Source: Siphonodentalium dalli (Eukaryota; Mollusca; Scaphopoda; Gadilida; Siphonodentaliidae). From it: a stretch of 64,000 nucleotides of DNA. The position numbers were made by a program, and so were the translations under genes. The DNA is taken from contig CP136061.1 in assembly GCA_032622095.1 (NCBI GenBank), forward strand, positions 18,908,991-18,972,990, in the 5' to 3' direction. The notes beneath the pieces were generated by a model. The model was not told where the DNA came from. It ran no database searches and saw only the letters and a list, made by a program, of their open reading frames with translations. Numbering within the stretch: position 1 is the stretch's first letter; the number at the start of each line of letters is the position of its first letter. Below are positions 40,701-53,632 of the stretch, in pieces.

Positions 40701-43700
40701 AGGCGGAACTATAAAAGCTTCCGAGTTGTTAAAAGATAAAAGGTGTGACCAATGGAAACTTGGGAAATCTCAGACAAATATGACAGCAATTATTATCCAT
40801 CAATCAAAATTTAGTTAATAATCATCGCCATTCCATACATTGTTACAACTTACAAGTATTCAATCAAGACTTTTACTCCGCATGCAAGTGTTCCACACAT
40901 GGTCATAACGTTACTCTGAGTCGGCACCTTTGATCTCTTTGTCAAAACAACTACCGGTATACATCAAAGGAAGCACACAACCGACGTAGGCAGAAATACT
41001 GTCACGACAGTGTGTATATATTTCTTTGATGTATTTGGCTTTGAAACTATGCGGGATATGGAGTGCATTGGGTGTATATAAGTCCATTATAGGAACAAAC
41101 GCACAATATATATAAACATCGGAATCGGAATCGGAAATCGGCCGATTGTGCCTCCAGTTATCGGAAATCGGTCCGATAAGCTTTTTCATTATCGGAACAT
41201 CACTAGTAAATATTGTTATGTCAATGTATTCTCTTATATATGCGAGGCTCCCTATGGGAGACTCACTTATATAATATAATGCATTGGCACAGGGATTTTG
41301 TAAACTTTCAGGAAGCTCCAGTCATGAAAGGGTCAAGGAACATGTATAATGCAATGTTTACTCATAGCGAGTAATTGGTACAGTTGGGTATGAAAGCAAA
41401 CTTTGATATTGTTAGTTCTCTGAACAACATTCAATGATACCTTGCTGAGCTTCTTCAAAGCGATCATTCTCTGCCAGCCATTGAGCGTAAGGCACAAATA
41501 CGTCTGCTCTGTACTCCGGATGCTGCTCAACCAACGTGAAGGCCTGCAATAAATATTCAGCATAAATATTAGCGTCTCAGTCATATCTTAACCCTTTACC
41601 CAACAAACCGGCCAAAACCGGCCAAATAAAGCTTCAACAGCCTAAAATATCTTCGGTCTGTCTCAATAGAACCATACAAATATGGATATCATTGGAACCG
41701 GCTCCTTGACCACATTGTGATAGTTACAGTTATGCCCTGTGCCAATGCATTCTCTTATATATGCGAGTCGACCATAGGTCTCCTCGCATATATAAGAGAA
41801 TGCATTGGCCTAAAAAAAATCTTTTTTTTAACACTTTTTACCATTTTTTCTTACATTCTTTAACAATTTTATAATTTTTAATGTGTTAAGCCAATGCATT
41901 CTCTTATATATGCGAGGCGACCTATGGTCGACTCGCATATATAAGAGAATGCATTGGCACAGGGCCGTTCTGTTGGGTAAAGGGTTAAAATAATAAATAT
42001 GAATCGAAGACCCCTGTCCAGAAACCCATCTATCAATTAATATTGATTTTATTTTAAAATTTCTGGTACAATATATATACAATCAATTTGGGATATTTCA
42101 AGGGTTCGCGTTGATTCAGAGCGTAGCATGCAGTATAACTATCTAAAGATTCTAAAAATAGTAATTTAAAAAATCTAAAATCCTGTGCCAGTGCACAGTA
42201 GGGAGCCTCTCATATATAAGAACATGCACTGGCTTACAGGGTCAAGGTAACTATTGTTAGGCCAATGTATTCTCTTATATAAGCCAGGCTCCCTATATAT
42301 AAAAGAATGCATTGGCAGATGGTTTTCGCAAAATTTCAGGAAGCTCCACTCATGGAATGGTTAACTAAGTTTGGTCAAATAAGTATCTGTCAAATCAGCA
42401 GAGGCAATTTCATGAACATCTTAAACTTAATTTTTTTCTGACAAGAATCATCTTCATTTATGTATCTGAATGTTCTTACGTTGATAGTTAACCATTTCTA
42501 TTCTAAATACTCATTGATGAGTAGTTCCCTTATTAACCCTTTCTATACTAAATACTCATTGATGAGTAGTTCCATTAGGAAATGATTAGATAATAAGATC
42601 AAACTTAATGAATATAAATCAATCTGCTCGTGTATTATCTGTTTTTCTGTCTGTCATCAGCTTTTATTACCAGAACACTCATTCCAAATGAATAATAGAC
42701 AATTCCAAGTATACTTTTATAAAAAAAATTAATTGGGAGAATCGATTTGTTATAGAAAGGGTTACGTCATATATTCAGAATTTGTTTTTAAAGTGGGTCT
42801 TTTGTGAAATATACGTTATTTACACTTACATCATCCCAATGTTTTGCCTCAACTCGCAGGAATATAAGTGCTTTGATGTCACCCATCTTAGTGTAGACTT
42901 CAGCAGCAGACGGGTAATGCTCGAGCTTGGCTAAATAGTGAGCACACAATGACAGAGATTCTCTATCTGCTTTATCGATCTTCCTCGCCAAGTCAACCAA
43001 TCTGAAAACATAAATATATGGCTAGGTTATCAATCTTCCTCGCCAAGTTGACCAATCTGAAAACATAAATATATGGCTAAGTTATCAATCTTCCTTGACA
43101 AGTCGGTGAATATGAAAACATAAATATATGGCTAAGTTATCAATCTTCCTTGACAAGTCGGTGAATATGAAAACATAAATATATGGCTAGGTTATCAATC
43201 TTCCTTGACAAGTCGGTGAATCTGAAAACATAAATATATGGCTAGGTTATCAATCTTCCTTGACAAGTCGGTGAATCTGAAAACATAAATATATGGCTAA
43301 GTTATCAATCTTCCTTGACAAGTCGGTGAATATGAAAACATAAATATATGGCTAGGTTATCAATCTTCCTTGACAAGTCGGTGAATATGAAAACATAAAT
43401 ATATGGCTAGGTTATCAATCTTCCTTGACAAGTCGGTGAATATGAAAACATAAATATATGGCTAGGTTATCAATCTTCCTTGACAAGTCGGTGAATATGA
43501 AAACATAAATATATGGCTAGGTTATCAATCTTCCTTGACAAGTCGGTGAATATGAAAACATAAATATATGGCTAGGTTATCAATCTTCCTTGACAAGTCG
43601 GTGAATATGAAAACATAAATATATGGCTAGGTTATCAATCTTCCTTGACAAGTCGGTGAATATGAAAACATAAATATATGGCTAGGTTATCAATCTTCCT

Positions 43701-46700
43701 TGACAAGTCGGTGAATATGAAAACATAAATATATGGCTAGGTTATCAATCTTCCTCGCCAAGTTGACCAATCTGAAAACATAAATATATGGCTAGGTTAT
43801 CAATCTTCCTTGACAAGTCGGTGAATCTGAAAACATAAATATATGGCTAAGTTATCAATCTTCCTTGACAAGTCGGTGAATATGAAAACATAAATATATG
43901 GCTAGGTTATCAATCTTCCTTGACAAGTCGGGGAATATGAAAACATAAATATATGGCTAGGTTATCAATCTTCCCCACTTCACATTCAAAAACAAGTTAC
44001 TTAACCCTTTACCCAACAGAAGGGCCCTGTGCCAATGCATTCTCTTATATATGCGAGTCGACCATAGGTCGCCTCGCATATATAAGAGAATGCATTGGCT
44101 TAACACAGTAAAAATTATAAAATTGTTAAAGAATGTAAGAAAAAATGGTAAAAAGTGTTAAAAAAAGATTTTTTTTAGGCCAATGCATTCTCTTATATAT
44201 GCGAGGCGACCTATGGTCGACTCGCATATATAAGAGAATGCATTGGCACAGGGCATAACTGTAACTATCACAATGTGATCAAGGAGCCGGTTCCAATGAT
44301 ATCCATATTTGTATGGTTTTATTGAGACAGACCCAAGATATTTTAGGCTGTTGAAGCTTTATTTGGCCGGTTTTGGCCGGTTTGTTGGGTAAAGGGTTAA
44401 TGTATCACAAATCACTGGAATAGGAAGAATTAATAATAATTTGAATATGAACATAACTCACTGGTCGGGCCATTGGTTCTCGCCGAGGATTTCCACAGCT
44501 TTGAGGTATTCGCCAGCGGAGATGTACATTTCAGCAGCTGCTTTAGGTTCATTGCTACTTTTCGCCCAATCAGCTTGTTTGGTCATCAAAATCTTCTTGT
44601 CTTGAGGGTCACTTGCACCAATGAATTCCTTTGAAGTAACAAAAGTTATAATATTTATTATGAAGAAACTCAATGTAATTGAAAACAATGAAAATAGCTA
44701 GGCATAAACATCTTTTAGACTAATAATTAATCACGCTGTACACAGCTCAGAGAGAACCTGTTAGTAAGCTAACTTCTATTAGAAATGATTAAATTGAGAA
44801 TGATATACAAACTTTGAATAAGTAAATGTGTACCGGGTAAATATAAGTTATAAATTTTGGATTCAATGGAGTCATGTATTTTAACCATGATAAACATTTA
44901 GCAAACTCTGCTGTCAAAATTCCATCATCCATCCATCATTGAAACCATTGTTTATTTCTTAAAATAATCCTCCTTGAAGTTTGTCTATTAAATGATTATT
45001 TATTATCCCTTTCATGACTGAAGCTTCCTGAAATTTTGCGAAAATCCTGTGCCAATGCATTCTCTTATATATGCGAGTCACCCACAGGGAGTAGATTAAA
45101 ATTATTCACCCTAAGGTGTATGACCTGTTCGTGCCCTCTGGATATTTGGTCCTTAGTTGGAAAATCCAGTTTTATATTATGTTTCGCCGACGTGGAGTAT
45201 TGTTCTCGATGTCTGAGTCAGTTGTGAGAGACATGTGACACGATGTGAGTTGTAGTTGTGTTTACTGACTAGCTCTTGTGAGCATTTGATATATCCCTTG
45301 TTGTAAGAGTTTAAAAAGATAGTTGGTGGGGGTTTATTTTTTTATTTTAAATTTTTTTTTTTTAATTATTTGGTGAGTGCTAATCATTAATGTCAAGTGT
45401 TTAGGGAGTAGCCTAACAATATTTACCTTAACCTTGTAAGCCAGTACATTCTCTTATATATGCGAGGCTCCATATGGGAGACTCGGATATATAAGAGAAC
45501 GCACTGGCACAGAGTCTTTAATGCTGCACCAGCGCAGTTCCCATCATGAAAGGGTTAATAATAAGTCTATATGTGAGAAAATTCTTAATTGTTTGCAATG
45601 TAAATGGGATTATAAAGTAAAGCCTGCAAATAGTGTGTCTGTCATTTGCAGAATAAGGTTCTTAGAGGGTGAATTTAGTGATACTATCCCACACAGCTGG
45701 CTAGCATCACCAAATTCACCCCTGGGAACCTCATTCTGCTTAGGCCTCAACTGCTATGGGAGACCGAGGATCAGATTGAAGTTCCCCAGTTGCAGTTGGT
45801 GATGTTCACCCATTAGTCACCTCGATTATGCATTTTATCTTCTGCAAATTAGGATATATAGAAATTTCCCAGAAGGGAAAAAGTAACCAAAAACAATGTT
45901 AATTTGAGACTATAAATACTTCCCAGAAGATTAGGCCTAAGCAGAATGAGGTCCCCAGAGGGTGAATTTGGTGATGCTAGCCTGCTGTGCAGGGTAGCAT
46001 CACTAAATTCACCCTCTGGGGACCTCATTCTGCAAATGACAGACACACTATTTCCAGGCTTGGATGATAAAGTCAAATCCTACCTTTGCATAATCAAACA
46101 TCCGGAGATCTGTGTACATGTTGAGTGCTTTCTGATCTTGGCCAGACTTTTTGTAGAGTTTGGCGGCATCATGAAACTTAGCTTGGTAGCTGTACACGTC
46201 ACCCATAAACACCATGTTATCTGTGTCACCTCTCTTCTTCCGCTCCTAAATAGTTGAAGACATATTATGGACTTGTTCGGGTACATGAAACTGATAAGTG
46301 ATCAGATGCTATGCCAACTGTAGGAATGTCGCATTCTACTAACATCACCGAAAATCTCAAACAAATCGATTGTACAACTCCATAGAAAACATCATCTGAA
46401 CTATGCTCATTTGTAAATATTTATGCCTCGATTCATTCATGCAGAAAAGAAACACCTAATTCTGACTTCTCATGCTCATGCTCCAATTCCCACTCTAGTG
46501 ATGTCAATTACAGGGGTGATGACTGTCATTAGATGACATCATGTTGTTTAGGGCTGCTAGCCTGCAACAATATGCCCACCTCACGATTCGATATGAATCA
46601 TGATTTTTTTGCAACGATACGATACGTATCGCGATACATTCCAGATTTTGAAAATTGGACTGGTTTACAAATTCTGCCTACTTTGCAAAACCGAAGTGTT

Positions 46701-49700
46701 TCCATACAGGCGAGTTAAATTTTGCCTGAGCCATGACAATTTTTGGAGTTGCCCGCCTCAAACCGGCTTAGAACTTGCAATTTTATGATGGTCTGTTATT
46801 GATTTCAAACTTCAAAGGTCATCGAGACATCAACATCGCGATAGCGGAAGAACAAGAAGCTTGATTGGTTAACAGAACGGGAAACTATTGCGATAACAGC
46901 CAATGAAAAAGTGCTTGGGCATGGGTTTAGACTATCACACATGGGCGTATCACACCGCCGGTAAACATCACAATTCAACGAAACTGAAGTGAATCATTGC
47001 AGCTCTAATGTTGTTTATACCTCTCGCTATGAGTTTTAATTGTTCGATATGTTTCTGTTATACATTTTTGCTTCCTGAGATTGCATACACACAGCACAAC
47101 ACACAATGCTATCCTGAGATTACATACAAACACCACAACACATAATGCTTACATAATTTTGCACAAATGAGATTAGAAGACAAGCACAGGACACATAGTC
47201 TGGTCGTTGAGACTCGATTTTGAGGTGAACCTAGAACAAATTGTTTACAAGCTGTTTTCGGTGTCATTCGACGCGGAAAAGCATCAGGAACAACATATCC
47301 AAAATCCGCGTTGGGGAAACTTTGTTATCCACGATGGCATCCAACATGGTTGTCTATACTACATCAGTTCTCGATATAAGTCATTATACGATATATAGTG
47401 GCATCAGAATTATGCCGTTATATCAGTTTGTGTTAAATTAGAATGCGGGAGCGAGTAGAGTGACACGGACAGAAAATTATACAATCGTGGCCATGAAATG
47501 GCTGTCAAAATGGCCGCAACTCCAAACCATACCACGTAGAAAGCAACATATTGGGTAACCACATAAGAGTGAAATACGTATTGGCAATATACAAGTCGGT
47601 TTGTTAAATATCTTTAAAGGTACACACATCATTAAAACAGATCAATCTGAAGGATCATCGGTCACTGCACAGCAAGTCAACCCCCCAATGATTTACGTCT
47701 TTAACGTTTGGGTGTTCTGCTTATCCAACATCCAACTGTTGGGCAAAACAAAAATAGCTCGTGCATGCAACACACGAACTAATGTTTCGCCTCACAGTGC
47801 ATGGTAGTTTCATTCGGCATGGTGATTAAATATTGAATGCAACGCCGAAATTTAAGTGCATACTCTAGAGGTATAAATACTAGTTATATTTCCAGAATTG
47901 TCAACACTCCCGGTGATAATAAACGATACATGTATGTCACAATGGTTATTATACTGTAAAGAAACACTCATATCTTCAATGGATTAGCACCGAATCTCAC
48001 CAGGTCAAAGAGAGTGTACATAGTACATTGTATGTAAGACTAATTTTCATTCTGCAACCAACCCGGTTTCTTAGTAGACAATTTTGTTAAAATTACTTCA
48101 GTGGCCACTAGAACTAGAATAAGCTACAGCGCAATGCACACTATTTTGTTTTTTGTATATTTTTGTTTGAAAATATATTACCATTACCACCCACGTAATC
48201 GTGCTAAATATCAGGTGATCATCGTTTAAGATGTTATTCCAACGTTGAACATTCACCCAATATTGTTAGTTGTGGTTCTGTGTGCAACAGACATGTGTAA
48301 CATTATGGAAAATGGGTAAATGCGGTGATGCGGTTGAAGACAATGTAGTAAGTTTCGCGTAGATGTGTCCTTGGTGAATTCAACCAAATATAATTTCCAG
48401 GTATAAACACAGTCTCTGTCACAGATTATGTAGGCAATTTTGGTCAAGTTTTGAATTTATTGAAGATAGTCTATGGTACTCATTTGTGATTTAATAAATT
48501 TAGTTCATGGTACACCATCACGCATTCTTGTGATAAAAGCGAAATATTCGTGTTTTATCACTTGATCTGAGGCAACTATAACTACTATTTTGAGACACGT
48601 ACAATAGGATCTACGCATTCTCCCCAGTACAATATGAACATAATTCATACCGTTTTATAGCAATTAATTTTTTAAGGTTTTATACCGTAGATATCAAAAT
48701 AAATGGTGATCGGTCTCATTCGTGAGACTGCTCTGAATACATATATTTCTGCTTCTAGATAGTCAATACATCCCTACTAAATCCCGTTTAGCTGTTTAAT
48801 TACACATATATCACACGATTCAAGATTAGCGGTACAGATAAAACTGCGTCATTTTTCCGTTTCTGGACGCCCAAAAGTCCAGATTTAACCGTTCCACAAG
48901 ACCCTGATTTCGCTTGCTCTCTCGTGAGATACATCAGAAAGAATTCGTACATCTCTAATCAAAAGTTTCTCTTATACTTGTAGTCATTCTTCCTCGCAAT
49001 ATTCGAGCTTTTGTTCACTCGTATAGGACTAGCTATTCAATTTTGCACTAAATGTAAATTTCATTCGATTTAGTCCATTTTGGTGGCCATTTTGGGAAAA
49101 ATATTCTACATATATGGTTTACGACTAAGCAATGTTTGTGTATATTTCAATTTATTACGAATTTGGCATTAATTGGAGCACCTGCCGCAGAATTCAGTAT
49201 TTTCCGATAACAACAGTCATTATGGACGCCATCTTCAATAGAGAATTTTCCCCAAAGCGGATTTTAGCGGATTTTGGATATGTTGTTCCCTACATTCTGC
49301 CCGACAATATGACACCAAAAACAGCTTGTTAACAATTTGTTCTAGGTCCTATGCTTCAACGACCAGACTATCAGTACTGTATAATTGGACCCTCTTTCCT
49401 GGTAACAAATATTATATACTTGTAATATTATTTAATTAACTCAAAGTAACATAGCTTTAGGCCAAAGAGCCTTCCTCAGAATTATAGATAAATTGCTTAA
49501 AATGTCAACATGTTTCCAAAAGTAAAAATATCAACAACAAATGCCGTTGTTTCGTTGTCCCAATAGTTAGTCACTTCCATTATCAGTGTATACATATAAA
49601 GTTTTCCTACACTGTTTAATCAAATGATAATACAGAAAATTAGACATTAAGTGGTCATCTTGAAAATTAAACTTACCTCTATGCTATGTATAAGTTCTAG

Positions 49701-52700
49701 GTATCTAAGATCTCGTATTCTGATGAAAGATTTTTTCGCAATGTCAAAATCTAATCCTTCCAGAGCTTCGTGCGCTAATGCTTCCCAGTCTCCGTCAGTC
49801 ACTCCTAAACAAGCTACTTTGTAGGCATCTCTGAATTAAGAAATAAAAAAATGTAAACTACTGCAACATTCAAATAAAATTTAAATGGACAAAACTCATT
49901 TGAACCTCCAAATTATGAATATGTAATATCGGAGGACGGATATGAAAACATCCATCATTATGACCATAAGATATCACTCTTTCCAGTAAAAATAAAATTT
50001 TGCTTTGATTTTTTTGGAAGATAAAGTGAATTAAAATTGACAAAAAATCCTGCCACTGGATTTGGCGTAAAGTCTGCTATAGAATATTAAGCAGTATTAT
50101 ACCTACCTATGAAGGAAACTTGGACTATACAAAAAGATGTGAGACATGAAAGAAAACATTAATAATGTGGCTTTAGAAAGCATAAATTATCTTGATACAG
50201 ACACTCATTTAACCCTTTGCGAAAACCCTGTGCCAATGCGTTCTTGACCCGGCGATAGAAAGCGAAAATAACAAAAATAGGAATTCCTCCTTACAAAAAT
50301 AGGAATTTTTGAAATTTTGAAAGAAAAAATGAATTGAATTTTTGAAATTTGTTATTTTTTGGTGAAATTTCGTTTTTTAGGATGTAAAAGGGTGTCTTAT
50401 TAACATTAATTTGGTATGTACTCTGTAATAACGCTGGTATATGTGACCACCCATAGGGAGCCTCACATATATAAGAGAATGCATTGGCCTAGCAATATTT
50501 ACCTTGACCTTGCAAGCCAGTGCATTCTCTTATAGATACGAGACTCCCTATGGGAGACTCGCATATATAAGAGAATGCACTGGCACAGGGTATTTAATGC
50601 TGTACATGTATACTTTATTGTACCCATCATGAAAGGGTTGATCTCTGCGATTTTGTGAATCACTAAACTTTACAATCTGCCTTTCTTTATTTGCAGACAA
50701 GATAAGGTCATGAGCAATTCAAAGCTCTGTGTAATTTCTTAAAATCTCACTTGAACATCTTTTTCTCGAGGTATTGGTACATCGGGGCAGACTGCGGCAC
50801 ATCGACTGATGACATGGCATAAACATGTAGACAGAAGATCTTTGATCCACTGAAGCCTACAACAAAGCCCTGTAAAACAACAAAATGAAATGAGGGCGCA
50901 ATCTTTTTCGTTTGTGACAATTGAGAATGAGTAGATTGTCTCATCTGTTCGGCTTTAACTTCTCACATATTTGAGATATTTCTTCACATGTTGTAAGTAG
51001 GAAGACTCCTAGATATATATTATTTGTACTTGAGAACAGCAGCATTTAGTTGAAATTAGATATTAGAACAGAAACGCTTTTTGCATAAATCCAAGTAAAA
51101 ATTGCAAGTTTCATTTGTGTCATAATGTTTAGTTAAATTTTTAAATTGCATGATATAATATTATACTCCAATATATTATAATGAAGAATAAACAGCTACG
51201 AATATTTCAGCCCAAATGAAAACAAATAATCACCAGTTTATAATGAAATTTTATGGACTTCAGTGTATAAAACCGATAAGTTAGTATCCAAACACTAAGT
51301 CCAATGGCAAAATGTAACAATCAACTAAGATTATCGAAAATTCCAACCACATCAACTGTACCATTTAACCCTTTACCCAACAGAACGACCCTGTGCCAAT
51401 GCATTCTCTTATATATGCGAGTCGACCATAGGTCGCCTCGCATATATAAGAGAATGCATTGGCTTAACACATTAAAAATTATAAAATTGTTAAAGAATGT
51501 AAGAAAAAATGGTAAAAAGTGTTAAAAAAAGATTTTTTTTTAGGCCAATGCATTCTCTTATATATGCGAGGCGACCTATGGTCGACTCGCATATATAAGA
51601 GAATGCATTGGCACAGGGCATAACTGTAACTATCACAATGTGGTCAATGAGCCGGTTCCAATGATATCCATATTTGTATGGTTCTATTGAGACAGACCGA
51701 AGATATTTTAGGCTGTTGAAGCTTTATTTGGCCGGTTTTGGCCGGTTTGTTGGGTAAAGGGTTAAGAGAACACATCATTTGAACTACGCACAAATGTAAA
51801 TATTTACTACTTTATTTGGGACGAATTATTGAGTATAAACATTACGGTAATGATTCCGCTAACAATAGTCACTGCATGTAATTTGCAAGCCTTGAAATAG
51901 GGTGTCTGTCATTTGCAGAATGAGGTCCCCAGAGGGTGAATTTAGTGATGCTACCCCGCATAGCGGGCTAGCATCACCAAATTCACCCTCTGGGGACCTC
52001 ATTCTGCTTACACCTCAGCAGAATGAGGTTCCCAGAGGGTGAATTTGGTGATGCTAGCCCACTATGCGGGGTAGCATCACCAAATTCACCCTCTGGGGAC
52101 CTCTTTCTGCTTACACCTCAGCAGAATGAGGTTCCCAGAGGGTGAATTTGGTGATGCTAGCCCACTATGCGGGGTAGCATCACTAAATTCACCCTCTGGG
52201 GACCTCATTCTGCAAATGACAGACACCCTATTGCAATGCTTGGTAATTTGTATATAACAATGATGCTCTTTATGCCTATTTTGATAACAAATTTATGAAA
52301 ATAACTTAGTTTGGCACAATTCTATGTTTCACATAACTTTAACCCTTTGAGTGCCAGGTCGATTTTTGTATCAACCCATATACCCTGTGCCAATGCATTC
52401 TCTTATATGGTCGCCTCACATATATAAGAGAATGCATTGGCCTAACAATTTTTTATTTTTTTTTTACAATTGTTTACAATTTTAATAATTTATTCTTATA
52501 TTCTTTAACATACTTATTTTGTAGGTTTAGGGCCGATGAGATCGGCCCCTGGCACTCAAAGGGTTAAGTACACTAAAGTTGCTTGCTATCTTACCTGTAA
52601 TTTCTGCTGATGCACAGGAAAGTTGCTGGCTTTGATGTTCAGTAGTCCATTTCCAGAAAAACACAGCATGTCTTCATAGTGAGTGTTCCATGCTACGCTA

Positions 52701-53601
52701 TTTGCGTTTGGTTCCTGGTGGAATATGAGTAACAATGAGCATTTATTATATGCTTGCCTATAAAATAGTAAAAAATTACCATAACATAAATCTCTTCGGA
52801 GCTAAAGTGAAATCGCGTTTTGTTCTTTCACTGTAGGTTGCAATATTTCACTGTTGGGCTTGAACTCACATGAGCTGTCAAGGTCGATCGAGTGATCATT
52901 GCGTGCACACTGTCCACAAGCCAATCAAAAGCGATGAATTTATGACTGCATGTGATCAATTGATAATTCTATGTTTCAATTTCAACTTCTTGTTTGTAAA
53001 CACTAACACGTGTGCTCTTTAATTAAGTACAGTTAATTATTTAATTAATAAAGACTTCACTTAGCAAATTTGAGCCTAAATAAGCCTCATAGAATAAAAA
53101 TACATACAGAGTTTTGTTTGAATACCTGAAACACCTCATTTGTGTCTGGAAAGAAATATTGAATATTCATGAGATATCTTGGTATTCAAACAAAAACTGT
53201 AGGTATTCTCTATATATTGCAGTAAAAATATTTCCATATATAATATTTCTCAGGTCCTAAAAAATCTAAATATGATGCCTTGTTTAGGACTGACACAATA
53301 GTGTTCACATGGAGCGGGTATAACTTATCTGAAAATGATGTTCATATCTTTGTGGACAGTTTTTGTTCACCACATGCACAGTTAAATATAAGCCAAATAA
53401 TGATTGCATTTCTCGGTATTATAGCCATCCGCACTTATCAATTTTTAACCCTTTCATGGCGGGAGCTGCACTGGTGCAGCATTAAAGACCCTGTGCCAGT
53501 GCTTCTCTTCCATAGGAAGCCTTGCATATAAGAGAATACACTGGTATTCAAGGTCAAGGTAAATATTGTTAGGCCAATGCATCTATATCTATATTTGCGA
53601 A

Positions 53602-53632
<31 letters not shown>

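Noticed and set aside
28401-51525. Recurring frame with [20 protein letters not shown]
   Set aside because: It is the translation of the MITE hairpin and spacer, present in several family B copies; not a gene.
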